Source of the DNA: an uncultured Scytonema sp.
Lineage (GTDB): Bacteria > Cyanobacteriota > Cyanobacteriia > Cyanobacteriales > Nostocaceae
Reading direction: 5' to 3'
Assembly: GCA_937873135.1 (NCBI GenBank)
Contig: CALMVQ010000247.1
Location: 1-49,476, forward strand
Length of the DNA stretch: 49,476 nt
Shown: positions 7,682 to 16,956 of the stretch, piece by piece
How the letters are laid out: every line of letters begins with the position of its first letter
Position numbering within the stretch: position 1 is the first letter of the stretch
Position numbers and translations under genes: made by a program
The notes under the pieces: generated by a model
The model's input: only the letters and a program-made list of their open reading frames with translations
The model's database searches: none
Told to the model about the DNA's origin: nothing

Positions 7682-10600
7682 TCTTCTGTTAACCCAAAAA
7701 CACCTGTAATGTTCATCCCTTCATAGGGTTTAGGGATCTTCAAAGATACAGGTCGTTCAAATTCACCTTTGTCCATGTTTCTCAACTGGATGATTCCATT
7801 ATCGATTCCACTGGCGATTTGTTGACCATCGGGGCTGAAGGCAACGGATAGGACTTCATCAGCTTCTTCCTGAAAGAATTTTATGGGCTTTTGATCGCGA
7901 ACATTCCATAAATATATAGTTCCGTCTTGACAACCACTGAGGAGGATTTGTCCATCAGAACTGAAAGCAACTGAATGTACCCAGTTCTTATGTCCTGTGA
8001 GAGTTTTGATGCACTCACCAGTATGAACATCCCATATTTTGACGGTATGATCGTTGCTGCCACTGGCAATGAGCTGCCCATCGGGACTGAAGGCGATCGC
8101 TCTGACTAAGTTCTGATGACCTGACAATATCTTGGGGGAAGCATAAGAGTGAACATTCCAAATCCTGACGGTACGATCATCGCTGCCACTGGCAATTAAC
8201 TGTCCATCAGGACTGAACGCAACCGATCTTACCCAATTCGTATGACCATGCAATATAGAACGTCCAATACCTTGATGAACATCCCAGATTCTCACAGTGT
8301 GATCATCACTGCCGGAAGCAAGTAGCTGTCCATCAGGACTGAATGCAACTGATCTTACCCAGTGATTGTGATCTGTCAGAACCTGGAGACATTGCTTACC
8401 CCCGTTAGCTTTAAGATCCCAGATTCTGATGCTGCGATCATCACTGCCACTGGCAAGCAACCTACTGTCAGGAGAGAAAGCTACTGACCAAATGCGGCTT
8501 GTATGTCCTCGTAAAGTGGTGGCGATCTTACGAGTATGAAGATCCCATATTCTGATCACCTTGTCTTCACCACCACTGGCTAAGAACCCGCCAACCCCCT
8601 TGACTAAGGCGGACGAAGAAGATTCTGGGCTGAAAGCAACCGACAAAATCCAATTAGAGTATCCCCCCACCATATTTAAGCACTTACCATCCGAGGCATC
8701 CCAAGTTCTCACAGTTTGGTCGTCACTACCACTAGCAATCAGCTTTCCATCCAAGCTAAAAGCTACAGACCAAACACGATTATCATGCCCGTACAAAATG
8801 TTCAAGCACTTACCATCCGAGGCATCCCAAATTCTCACCGTGTTGTCATCACCGCCACTGATGATTCGTTGACCATCAGAACTGAACGCTACTGACCTAA
8901 CCCAATTATCATGTCCTGACAGGGTTATACGACACTTACCTGTACGAAAGTCCCAGATTTTCACAGTGTTGTCATCACCGCCACTCACAATTTGTCGCCC
9001 ATCAGAACTGAATGCCACTGATCTTACCCAGTTCTTATGTCCCGTTAAAGTCTTGAGGCACTGACCTTTTTGAACTTCCCATATTTTGATCGTCTTATCT
9101 TCTCCACTACTAGCCAATATCCCCCCTTCGCCCCTTTTAATCAGAGAGCTTGAGGAATTTGGACAAAAGGCAACTGACCAAACCTTACCAACATGTCCTG
9201 TGAGGGTTCTTAAGCACTCACCAGCATCGACATTCCATATCTTCACGGTTCCATCTTCACTACTACTAGCAAGTAGCTTGCCATCATCGCTAAAGGTGAC
9301 CGAACGAACACAACTACTATGCCCCTCTAGTGTGCTGAAGAACTTACCAGTTTTAATATCCCATATCCTGATAGTTTGGTCTTCGCTGCCACTGGCAAAC
9401 TTTTGACCATCAGGACTAAAAGCGATCGAGCGAACCCAGTGAGTATGTCCTTTACATATGGAACGTCCTTGTCCCTGAAATAAGCAAATTTCGCCATTAG
9501 AAGAACCGATCGCCAAAGACTCTCCGCTAAAGGCAACTGACAAAATACTGCCGAAGGGTTCTTTAAAAAGAGAATCATCCAGATGAGCACCTGTAAGATT
9601 TGTATTTTGCAGGTTGGCATAAGTCAAGTCAGCACCTTTAATGACAGTTTGGCTCAAATCCTGACCTGCTAATGCTTCTGAATCAATTTGCAACAATATT
9701 GTTACAGCATACCCAGCAAGACACCCAACTTCCCTTTCCGTTTTGCCTCGCGTGGCTTTGATAATTTTTAGCAGACACTCAGCAGCAGTTTTCGATCTGT
9801 CAAGCATATATTCGAGTAGCTCGAACATTCCCTTAGTGAGTTCTCTTTGTCTGTTCGTGAGATCTCCCAGTCTAAAAGCATCGAATAAACGGATTAATGG
9901 TTCGGTAGAAAATTCTTTGAGCGGCGCAATTGCTATGACTTTACCCTGTTCATCCACTTGTCGTTGAAAATAGGAAGACCAAGTATAGGACTGAGGTGGA
10001 GTGTTTAAGTCTACATGCGACGCATCAAGAGCCAGATCGACAAAGTCTGGAGCTAATACTCCCAGTTGTGCAGCAAATTTATAGGCGATAAAAAACTCTA
10101 GGAAGGAGCGATGAGCTAACTCGTAGTCACCATCAGCATTTCGAGTTAACATAGATTGACCCATCATGTCGTAGCTCCAGTGGTCTACCTCCTCCGGTTC
10201 CTGTACAATGGCACCAAATAATAAGCGAATTCGTTCGGGAAACTTTCGATAGTTAAGTTGCATTTGATCGGTGACAAACATTTCCCAAGACAGCTCGCAT
10301 AAAAAGTAAAGCTTGTCAGCAGGAGAAGTAAATGTGCGCTCGGCTTTAATATCCCGAGCCATTTTGTGTCTCACCGCTAAGAGATAGATGTGAGACAAGT
10401 CCACTGATTGACCAATATCAATTTTTGGCAGTGCGTCCAGAATCAAGTCAATCATCACTGGTCGTTTAGCTAAATCCAGTAATTTATGATTGCTAGTAAC
10501 CTGTTCCACAATAGCGTCTTTTTCGACAGTCGTCTTATCAGAGAGACGCGATCGCAGCACTTCACGGATTTGAACTTTGCTAAGTGTCTGGAGTTCCAGC

Positions 10601-12183
10601 AACTCAAATTGAGGTCCACTCAGCTTCTTAGCTCTTGTTGGCTGTTCTACATCAATAGAATCTAACACAGCTGCATTTAGCAGGGCGCGACCTTTATCAA
10701 CTTTGGGAAGATGCTCGGTACGGCAGGTAAGAATTACCTTGGCTCCTGTTTCTACAACCTTAGCTAGCTCCCAAAAGTTATCAATCACCTTTTGGCGATC
10801 TACTTTACCTGCCATTTCATCAAAACCATCAAAGATGAGCAGGAGTTTGCCCATGCTATTGAGTTGTTTGAAGACTAAATTAGTCAGGGGGATATTGTGT
10901 ATGGAGAAGAAAAACCATGCCAGAACATTCTCCACATCCAGTGCTTTGGCGTAATCTCGCAGTCGGATGAGTAGAGGTAAGCGAGGTCGGGGAGTGCCTT
11001 GCTTCTGGGCTTCTTGATAACGTTTGAGCGCAGTCCAAGCGTAGTGGAATGCAAACCAAGTTTTACCAGTACCGAACTCTCCTAAAATGGAGATGTGTTT
11101 TTTGTCTGGATCATCTAGCCATCGATCAACATAGCCATCAATCCAACCATTGGTATCAGCGTAAAGACTGGCTATCGGTTCCCCTGTCGTTGGGTTAATC
11201 GCTTCTTGTTTGCTACAAGCTAAAGGAATATATGTTTTGTCGTTAATACCCCGACTGTTCAGTTGTTCCTCCAACCATTTAAAATACTGCTTAAAGTTAA
11301 CCCCTTCATCAATGAGTTCATCAAATGTATAAGAAAATAGTGCCAAGTCTCGCTGTTTTCTGTACTGTTTGATCGCTTCACTCGCCGCAAGACTAAATTG
11401 AATTTCTTTGCTGAGTGTGTACTGTGCGATCGCTTCACGTGCTGCACGACTAATACGAAAGTCAGCTACCAGCCATGCCTCGTTGGGCTTGTGTTCGTTA
11501 ACAGCCTGACATAACCCGTCTAAGTGATTCAAGTCAGCTTCACCTTCAACACCGCGTGCCAAGATGCGATCGTATCCTCCCCGCTTCGGGACGTGGATAA
11601 TTAGGTCAAAACAGTCCTCTTGCCGAATACCACCTGGTATCAACTCGTAGCCCAACGCCTCAAACCAAGCCCTCATTTTGTTCTCTAAATCGGAAGGCTC
11701 TTTAGATGCTTTTGGCGCAATCAATTTTGGATTGTCAAGAGCCTCAGTTCCTTGAGGAAGCTCGCTTTGTTCCTGAGCGAAATTTAAGTTTGAATATTGG
11801 GACAAGCGATCGCCTTCGCTGTTCAATGACTCCGGTGTATATATTTCAGGCAAATCTGAGGAGTGCGAAGGCGAAGACACATAGTTGGCATTATCCACCG
11901 ACATGCTTTGATTTTGAAATCTCAATGATGCTCTTTCGAGTGCAGCGCGAAAATTTCTTTTACTAACATCTTCTCCCAAGGCGAACGAGAGCAACTTCCA
12001 GAACTTGTGGCTGACATCTCCCTTTAGGTAGTTCGGTTTATAGGGCAATCCTTCTGCCATCTTCTCATAAGTCAAACCCTCCCAAGAACCGCGTAGCACC
12101 GCTAGTTCTGGATCTGTCAGCTTTCTACCTTTAGCTCTGTAAACTGCTGACTCTACAAGCTCAAGAACATTGAGAAAATTCAT
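7630..12183 (-). CDS. STAND NTPase: HTH, nuclease-like segment, NACHT and 14 WD40 repeats
   Basis: Domains in order from Met at 12183: an N-terminal helical HTH (1-85; [36 protein letters not shown]) of the kind heading many cyanobacterial vMAP/NACHT proteins; a linker; a segment (~165-265) with [16 protein letters not shown] and [10 protein letters not shown] that resembles a restriction-endonuclease-like fold; NACHT with Walker A GEFGTGKT (~368-375) and Walker [11 protein letters not shown] (~447-456); helical WHD/HETHS-type region; a few pentapeptide units ([20 protein letters not shown]); and 14 WD40 repeats, enough for two seven-bladed propellers. This layout suits a self-associating sensor-effector ATPase, and related Avs/NACHT proteins defend against phage. 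ATG 12216 would add 11 hydrophobic residues; the family usually starts MN(F/P), so I prefer 12183. The effector is inferred, not proven. Confidence 0.85.
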   Translation of the reverse strand: MNFLNVLELVESAVYRAKGRKLTDPELAVLRGSWEGLTYEKMAEGLPYKPNYLKGDVSHKFWKLLSFALGEDVSKRNFRAALERASLRFQNQSMSVDNANYVSSPSHSSDLPEIYTPESLNSEGDRLSQYSNLNFAQEQSELPQGTEALDNPKLIAPKASKEPSDLENKMRAWFEALGYELIPGGIRQEDCFDLIIHVPKRGGYDRILARGVEGEADLNHLDGLCQAVNEHKPNEAWLVADFRISRAAREAIAQYTLSKEIQFSLAASEAIKQYRKQRDLALFSYTFDELIDEGVNFKQYFKWLEEQLNSRGINDKTYIPLACSKQEAINPTTGEPIASLYADTNGWIDGYVDRWLDDPDKKHISILGEFGTGKTWFAFHYAWTALKRYQEAQKQGTPRPRLPLLIRLRDYAKALDVENVLAWFFFSIHNIPLTNLVFKQLNSMGKLLLIFDGFDEMAGKVDRQKVIDNFWELAKVVETGAKVILTCRTEHLPKVDKGRALLNAAVLDSIDVEQPTRAKKLSGPQFELLELQTLSKVQIREVLRSRLSDKTTVEKDAIVEQVTSNHKLLDLAKRPVMIDLILDALPKIDIGQSVDLSHIYLLAVRHKMARDIKAERTFTSPADKLYFLCELSWEMFVTDQMQLNYRKFPERIRLLFGAIVQEPEEVDHWSYDMMGQSMLTRNADGDYELAHRSFLEFFIAYKFAAQLGVLAPDFVDLALDASHVDLNTPPQSYTWSSYFQRQVDEQGKVIAIAPLKEFSTEPLIRLFDAFRLGDLTNRQRELTKGMFELLEYMLDRSKTAAECLLKIIKATRGKTEREVGCLAGYAVTILLQIDSEALAGQDLSQTVIKGADLTYANLQNTNLTGAHLDDSLFKEPFGSILSVAFSGESLAIGSSNGEICLFQGQGRSICKGHTHWVRSIAFSPDGQKFASGSEDQTIRIWDIKTGKFFSTLEGHSSCVRSVTFSDDGKLLASSSEDGTVKIWNVDAGECLRTLTGHVGKVWSVAFCPNSSSSLIKRGEGGILASSGEDKTIKIWEVQKGQCLKTLTGHKNWVRSVAFSSDGRQIVSGGDDNTVKIWDFRTGKCRITLSGHDNWVRSVAFSSDGQRIISGGDDNTVRIWDASDGKCLNILYGHDNRVWSVAFSLDGKLIASGSDDQTVRTWDASDGKCLNMVGGYSNWILSVAFSPESSSSALVKGVGGFLASGGEDKVIRIWDLHTRKIATTLRGHTSRIWSVAFSPDSRLLASGSDDRSIRIWDLKANGGKQCLQVLTDHNHWVRSVAFSPDGQLLASGSDDHTVRIWDVHQGIGRSILHGHTNWVRSVAFSPDGQLIASGSDDRTVRIWNVHSYASPKILSGHQNLVRAIAFSPDGQLIASGSNDHTVKIWDVHTGECIKTLTGHKNWVHSVAFSSDGQILLSGCQDGTIYLWNVRDQKPIKFFQEEADEVLSVAFSPDGQQIASGIDNGIIQLRNMDKGEFERPVSLKIPKPYEGMNITGVFGLTEDQRRNLRSLGAIEVKPT

Positions 12184-12427
12184 GAGATAAGCAAAGGGTA
12201 AGATTACCAATACCATGATAAAACATGAATTTAATTGTAGTAGAAGATTGGGCAGTTTTGTTTTTCAAGAATCTTTATATTATCTTTATATATTATTATA
12301 ATCTCTTCATCTAAGCCATGCTAGATTTTACGCTTGGTTGCCTGAGCTAAATAACTAGACGATTCTTCACAATCGTTTTATACATAGACTCGAAATCTTT
12401 CAGTAATATCATACTACATTTAATTTC

Positions 12428-13198
12428 ATGATCATTAAGGGTGTACATTCCCACAGTAAGCATTTTAGCTCGGTAACTAGTAGTGATGGGATGCTAGTAG
12501 ACTTGTCAACAAACCAGCATCCAACACTTTTGCATGGATGGGGATACACTGGGGAAAGAGTGAATGTAACGGAATTCGGGACTCACTTCGGGTTTGTAGT
12601 TGATGGTCTAACTGACGTGACTACTAATCACGCAGGTTTTAACCAAGTATTCACCTTAACGAAAGGCATGTACTTCTGCGTACCTGGTTCTGTGTCTGTT
12701 TGTGGTGGACGCGGAATTGTGATTTCAAGTCTTAGCTACCGTGGGATGTTCATGATTGGGGGACCAATTGAGGAAAAGGGTAGATTGCTTTACATGGACG
12801 GTTGCTCTGATGCCCTTTTAGTGCCACCAACGATTAAAGGCGATCCATGTCTCAATCATTTACACTTCCCACAAGGTATTAGACAGACAAGGCACACCCA
12901 TCCCTCGATCAGGATCGGCGTAGTTACGGGTGGCAAAGGACGTTGCATTGTTCCAGAAAACGACGATGGAACTGGGTCAGATATCGAAATCCCCTTGACT
13001 CCAGGTCAAATATTTATGATCCCAGAAGGTGGTCAGCACAGTTTTTTTACTGACGATAGCCTGCTAGATATAATTGCATATCATCCAGATAGCGACATGG
13101 GACCAACTCATGACGATCATCCGATGATTAACCGAACTTTTGTTCGTGGTATATCGGCTAAGGATATTCAGGAAATACGAACGAAGAGTATTTCCTAA
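12428..13198 (+). CDS. Cupin-fold protein
   Basis: A cytoplasmic 256-residue protein with no signal peptide. The C-terminal half is a cupin: FPQGIRQTRHTHPSIRIGVV carries the HxH metal-ligand pattern of cupin motif 1, and GQIFMIPEGGQHSFFTDD carries the PxGxxH motif 2. The N-terminal half (EFGTHFGFVVDGLTDVTTN) has a similar beta pattern and may be a second, degenerate cupin. Such proteins bind a metal and act as isomerases, dioxygenases or storage/regulatory proteins; the substrate cannot be read from sequence. The gene stands alone, divergent from the WD40 gene, across a 244-bp AT-rich region. No clear Shine-Dalgarno sequence precedes the ATG. Confidence 0.7.
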   Translation: MIIKGVHSHSKHFSSVTSSDGMLVDLSTNQHPTLLHGWGYTGERVNVTEFGTHFGFVVDGLTDVTTNHAGFNQVFTLTKGMYFCVPGSVSVCGGRGIVISSLSYRGMFMIGGPIEEKGRLLYMDGCSDALLVPPTIKGDPCLNHLHFPQGIRQTRHTHPSIRIGVVTGGKGRCIVPENDDGTGSDIEIPLTPGQIFMIPEGGQHSFFTDDSLLDIIAYHPDSDMGPTHDDHPMINRTFVRGISAKDIQEIRTKSIS

Positions 13199-13505
13199 AA
13201 TAGCCTAAATTGTCTTGAACAACCTAAGCATCTGCGTATAAACAACTAAAACAAAGCAAATAAGCGCGATTATCTATAAAGCTCGTGAAAATACTTAGTT
13301 TTGATGGAAATGCGCCGAATGTGGGCTACAGAGCCCAAAAATTTGGGAATTAGGTAGCATGTTTAATCTTCCTGACGTTGGTTGCTATACTTCTCTAGCC
13401 AGAAATTACATAATTAAGATTGTTTTTTCATAACTACATTGTTATACTGAAAACAAGGTAAGGTTAGTCTACTGCTCAAAGCCATATAAAAGGAAGTTAC
13501 CTCAT
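13199..13505. other. Intergenic region without a recognised gene
   Basis: An AT-rich stretch with no convincing frame. It ends with AAAAGGAAG about 10 bp before the GTG of the next gene, so the promoter of that gene should lie within it. Confidence 0.5.
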
Positions 13506-13886
13506 GTGGAAGGACTTTTTGAGAACCTACAAGCATGTATTCCCAAGGATTATCAAGGTTCTATAGCACGTAAACTGCTTGTAGAATGCAGCACCATTAA
13601 GAATGGTCGGTTTTCAGAGTTTTCGATTACCGTAGCAGGGCATCCAAATAATGACTTTCGATTTCAGAAGGCAGACTTGGACGCCTATATATTGGGACGT
13701 GGATTGCGGCTGGAACCTTGCGGTGTGGTGTTGATAGACAATCAAACTAGTGCAATAGATTACTTAGAAGCTAGCTTACTGAATATTCTTCAAACCACTG
13801 GTTTTGGAGAGGTTCTGCTCATATTTCAGAAGGGTTTTTTTGTGTGTAGAGTGACATTTTCTTATCGAAAAGACTTAAAAATCTAG
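13506..13886 (+). CDS. Hypothetical protein
   Basis: A 126-residue soluble protein beginning VEGLFENLQACIPKDYQG and containing FSITVAGHPNNDFRFQKADLD and LQTTGFGEVLLIFQKGFFV. The predicted pattern is mixed alpha/beta, without signal peptide or membrane segments. The GTG start sits downstream of AAAAGGAAG. An ATG overlapping it at 13504 opens another frame that closes after about 20 codons, so GTG is the better start. I do not recognise a family. A strong intrinsic terminator follows about 100 bp downstream, suggesting a single-gene transcript. Confidence 0.5.
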   Translation: MEGLFENLQACIPKDYQGSIARKLLVECSTIKNGRFSEFSITVAGHPNNDFRFQKADLDAYILGRGLRLEPCGVVLIDNQTSAIDYLEASLLNILQTTGFGEVLLIFQKGFFVCRVTFSYRKDLKI

Positions 13887-13987
13887 AGTTTTACCCTCTG
13901 ATACACCAAGCAGTCAATAACTGATGGTGGGCATTGCAAAAATGAATAAATTGTTTGGCTGTCTAAAGAGAGTTGGATACCAACCCC

Positions 13988-14035
13988 AGAGACTAGTGTA
14001 CGTGGACTACCACGCGACTAGTCTCTTGTTTTTTT
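13988..14035 (+). terminator. Strong rho-independent terminator
   Basis: The hairpin arms AGAGACTAGTGTACGTGG and CCACGCGACTAGTCTCT pair almost completely, with a 4-base loop, followed by TGTTTTTTT. It ends the transcript of the preceding hypothetical gene and isolates it from the small membrane protein gene downstream. Confidence 0.85.
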
Positions 14036-14065
14036 CATTCAAAAGCTTAGAAGAGGACAAAAATC

Positions 14066-14302
14066 ATGAAAACTAATCTAACAGACAAACATAATCTGTT
14101 GTTAAAGTGGGTATTGAAGGGACTCAAGTATTTTCTACTGGCATTAGTAGGTTTTGCGATCGCCTACATTATTTCAATCTGTTTCGGTAGAGCAGATATT
14201 GGCATAAAAATACTACTTTTATCAGCCAATTTAATTTGGCGTTTGGGAATAATCCTGTTTTGTTTGATAGTAATAGCAATCATTATTGAGTCGTTGCGTT
14301 AG
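14066..14302 (+). CDS. Small two-helix membrane protein
   Basis: This 78-residue protein has two hydrophobic segments: YFLLALVGFAIAYIISICF (about 25-43) and a second one, LGIILFCLIVIAIIIE (about 60-75). A Lys-rich N-terminus (MKTNLTDKHN, KWVLKGLK) suggests a cytoplasmic N-terminus by the positive-inside rule. AGAGGA precedes the ATG at a good distance. It is the first of three same-strand genes (14.07-15.65 kb) after a strong terminator and ends 44 bp before the next start, so they may form a unit. Function unknown. Confidence 0.55.
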   Translation: MKTNLTDKHNLLLKWVLKGLKYFLLALVGFAIAYIISICFGRADIGIKILLLSANLIWRLGIILFCLIVIAIIIESLR

Positions 14303-14346
14303 ACAAAGAGCGAAAAATTCCTGCAAAGCGTTGGTGCCAGAAAGTT

Positions 14347-14673
14347 ATGAAAACTCAAGTTTCAAAGCTCCAGTTCTTACCTAAAAAGAACCTCATAGAA
14401 GTTTGGATGTTAATTGGTAGCAGTGAGTTCCACTTCACCTTCAGTCTAAAAGTTGACCAAATCGCGAATTATCACCTGCAAATCATCACTCATCAAAGAA
14501 GTTTTGGAGAAATATTTAGATTTAACCAACATATCGTTGATGAAGTAATGAATCTAGTCTGGATGTTTTATCAGGGTGAAAGCATTAAGTTGCCTGCTAG
14601 TGTCGGAGATTTTGGCAATCCTGAACATGCCTTAAGATTTCAAAAGCCATTTGAATTTGAGATTGAAGTGTAG
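14347..14673 (+). CDS. Hypothetical protein
   Basis: A 108-residue soluble protein (MKTQVSKLQFLPKKNLIEVW at the start, KPFEFEIEV at the end) with alternating hydrophobic strands in the first half and a helix (HIVDEVMNLVWMFYQG) in the middle. No motif that I recognise. It lies close behind a small membrane protein gene and ahead of a peptidoglycan-binding membrane protein gene, all on one strand, which hints at a shared transcript but not at a role. No strong ribosome-binding site is visible. Confidence 0.45.
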   Translation: MKTQVSKLQFLPKKNLIEVWMLIGSSEFHFTFSLKVDQIANYHLQIITHQRSFGEIFRFNQHIVDEVMNLVWMFYQGESIKLPASVGDFGNPEHALRFQKPFEFEIEV

Positions 14674-14801
14674 TTGCAGCGATTTCGTGTATAGCAATAC
14701 TATTTGAGTTGTGAACGGTTCGTTTGGGTTGAAGACTGTTAACTGTCAACAGTTTTCACTCACTATTTACAAATCATTTAGCTAATACTAGGATAACTGG
14801 A

Positions 14802-15647
14802 ATGAAGAGAAAAAATAGATTAGAAAATATCTTTCTTGTACTGAGAAAAAGCAAATCTTGGTTCCCCGTAGCAAAACCAGTTTATCTATTTACCAAGCGT
14901 CCTATACTTCATCAAGATTTTACTTCAAAGTTTTTACAAGATGCCATCCATGAACTACAAGAAATTTTGCAAGACAAGAGCCTCCTCTCAAATACCAGTG
15001 GTAAATTTGATTCTGAGACTGTGGAAGCCGTGAAAGAATTTCAGAAACAAAATAATCTCCATGTTGATGGAATTGTTGGACCATTAACTTGGGCTTGCCT
15101 TTGCTACCCAAAACTATCTTTTAGTACTAGAAATCAGGAGCCTAAATTACAAGATGCAGTTAATGAACTGCAAAATATCCTGTATAAAGAAGGAACTTTA
15201 AAAAAAGAACCGGATGGGTATTTTGACAAGCAAACTGAAAGAGCCGTTAAATGGTTCCAAAGGATCTATGGACTGAAAGATGACGGCATAGTTGGAGCTG
15301 CGACTTGGGCTGTTCTGTTGGGAATGCGACAAAAAAGAGAAAAAAGTGTTTTCTCGATCCTTTATTTCCTACCACTTCAGTTTTTATTCTTGTGGAAGCA
15401 GTTTTTAATGATTTTTTGCATTTTACTGGGTATTTATTATAGCCCCCTACCAGGCTCGACTCCTCATTTTAATACAGCCATAGCAACTGCCTATGGACTT
15501 ACCTGTGTAGTCCCTTTTCTGCTAGAGTCTTTACCAATGAAGCAGTCTAACCCGCAAAGATTCCTACTTTTTGAGTATGCGCCTTATGTATTAACAGGCA
15601 TCTTATGGAAACCAATTCTTGATTTACTCTTGAAAGTGATTAAGTAA
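14802..15647 (+). CDS. Membrane protein with two peptidoglycan-binding repeats
   Basis: Two PG_binding_1 repeats are plain: DSETVEAVKEFQKQNNLHVD-G-IVGPLTW (about 70-100) and DKQTERAVKWFQRIYGLKDD-G-IVGAATW (about 145-175). The C-terminal ~110 residues are hydrophobic: ILYFLPLQFLFLWKQFLMIF and neighbours, then TAYGLTCVVPFLLESL, then YAPYVLTGILWKPILDLLL. The N-terminus has no signal peptide, so the binding repeats may lie in the cytoplasm or reach the cell wall by an unusual topology. No hydrolase domain is attached. A cell-envelope role is inferred from the repeats only. Confidence 0.75.
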   Translation: MKRKNRLENIFLVLRKSKSWFPVAKPVYLFTKRPILHQDFTSKFLQDAIHELQEILQDKSLLSNTSGKFDSETVEAVKEFQKQNNLHVDGIVGPLTWACLCYPKLSFSTRNQEPKLQDAVNELQNILYKEGTLKKEPDGYFDKQTERAVKWFQRIYGLKDDGIVGAATWAVLLGMRQKREKSVFSILYFLPLQFLFLWKQFLMIFCILLGIYYSPLPGSTPHFNTAIATAYGLTCVVPFLLESLPMKQSNPQRFLLFEYAPYVLTGILWKPILDLLLKVIK

Positions 15648-15875
15648 CCATTTGCTACTGCCTCATTCCTATCAGTCAATTAAGGCTGTTTTTGACAAAG
15701 CTCAGTTTTAGTATTTTTAGACTTTCAGAGACATATAAGAGCTTTAGATTAGCTTACCCGATTACTCTGCGGTCTTGGTTTCATCGTCACGCCCTTTTGT
15801 GGTAGCATCTGAGTAATGTCAGCGTCAACGCTAACTACAACTGCCATTGCCTCCAACTGTTGCTGTTTTGTGACT

Positions 15876-16523
15876 ATGGTACAAACGATTCAGGCAAAAG
15901 AGATCTCCCTTATAGAACTGGAAATGCTTTTCCAACTTCAAAGAGTTGAAGATCCACAATTCTTTTATGAGTGGCAGAGAGATTTGCCTGAACTGACTGA
16001 GTGGCAAAGGCAACTGCTAGATCAGATCAAGGCAGGTTACTTTAACTTACTTAAAAAGCCGCCATTACAGGAATTGCCTATCAACTTGGCAGTTGTTTCA
16101 CCGCTGCTATTTACCGGGCAATTTTATTTATCCCCATTCGATTTACGTGCAGAGAAAAACGTTGAAATTTCAGCAGAAGATGAGGAAAAGTCAGTCATTG
16201 TCAAAGGCAACTTGGATACTCTGGTGCTTAAGGATAAGCTCTGGGTAATGGTGATTGAATCTAAACAGGCTAAATTTTCTGTTGAAGCAGGGCTAGCTCA
16301 AATTCTCGCCTATATGCTCGATCATCCAAACCCAAACAATTCCTGCTACGGCATGATTACCAACGGTGGAAGTTTCTTATTTGTCAAGTTATTAAAAGGC
16401 AAATCCCTTCAGTATGCAACTTCTGATTTATTCGGAATTAACAATCAAAAAAACAACTTGTATGACGTTTTGAAAATCCTTAAGCACTTGATTGAGTTGG
16501 CAATCAGTTTTAATTTCAGATGA
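15876..16523 (+). CDS. HSDR_N-like (PD-(D/E)xK) restriction-type protein
   Basis: Residues from the chosen Met (MVQTIQAKEISL) include GNLDTLVLKDKLWVMVIESKQ near 110-130. The spaced Asp and the ExK of VIESKQ are what the nuclease core of type I R subunits and related cyanobacterial 'restriction endonuclease subunit R' small proteins show. AGLAQILAYML follows, also typical. No helicase domain is present, and about 200 residues is normal for the stand-alone family. An upstream start at 15816 would add 20 Cys/Thr-rich residues and is less likely. Real cleavage activity is not established for the family. Confidence 0.7.
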   Translation: MVQTIQAKEISLIELEMLFQLQRVEDPQFFYEWQRDLPELTEWQRQLLDQIKAGYFNLLKKPPLQELPINLAVVSPLLFTGQFYLSPFDLRAEKNVEISAEDEEKSVIVKGNLDTLVLKDKLWVMVIESKQAKFSVEAGLAQILAYMLDHPNPNNSCYGMITNGGSFLFVKLLKGKSLQYATSDLFGINNQKNNLYDVLKILKHLIELAISFNFR

Positions 16524-16667
16524 AAAATCATGCGGACATGTCTGTCTCACATACTTGACGAGATACGGCAGAACCTCTTAAAGAATCCCCATGTCGAAAG
16601 GCAAAGGGAGTTTTAGCCCCTTCTGGAGCGAGACGCACTCGCGTTCGGGTTCGTCAAAAGTCAATAA

Positions 16668-16873
16668 GAGGCAGTCTTGCTGGGGGAGGGGAGCAGGGGG
16701 AAACCCCATACATAAATGTAGGGGCTTGCAATAAGGACGTAGTATTTCTTGCACTACGTGTCTCGAAATACATATTTTCTTTTTTCCATAAATGAATTTA
16801 GGGGCTTGTACCTTTATGCAGGGGGAACGAATTAAAATATTCCCTCTGCTCCCTGCCAAGTGCCCCCTGCCTC
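16668..16873. repeat. Foldback (MITE-like) repeat, copy 1
   Basis: About 35-bp imperfect inverted ends (GAGGCAG...GCAGGGGGAA against TTCCCTCTGCTCCC...CTGCCTC) enclose a core with GGACGTAGTATTTCTTGCAC, ACTACGTGTCTCGAAATACA and AGGGGCTTG. The same core recurs at 31.95-32.14 kb and, inverted, at 33.75-33.96 kb. The surrounding 16524-16956 gap has no gene. Confidence 0.75.
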
Positions 16874-16956
16874 TTGGTCAAAAGACCTTTCTCCTAAGCA
16901 ATCTAATCTCTAAATCTGACTATAATCAAATATTAAACTTCACTAGGAATTAAAGC

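Noticed and set aside
16578-16859. 93-codon minus-strand frame
   Set aside because: Lies wholly inside foldback repeat copy 1 and its flank; composition follows the repeat arms.
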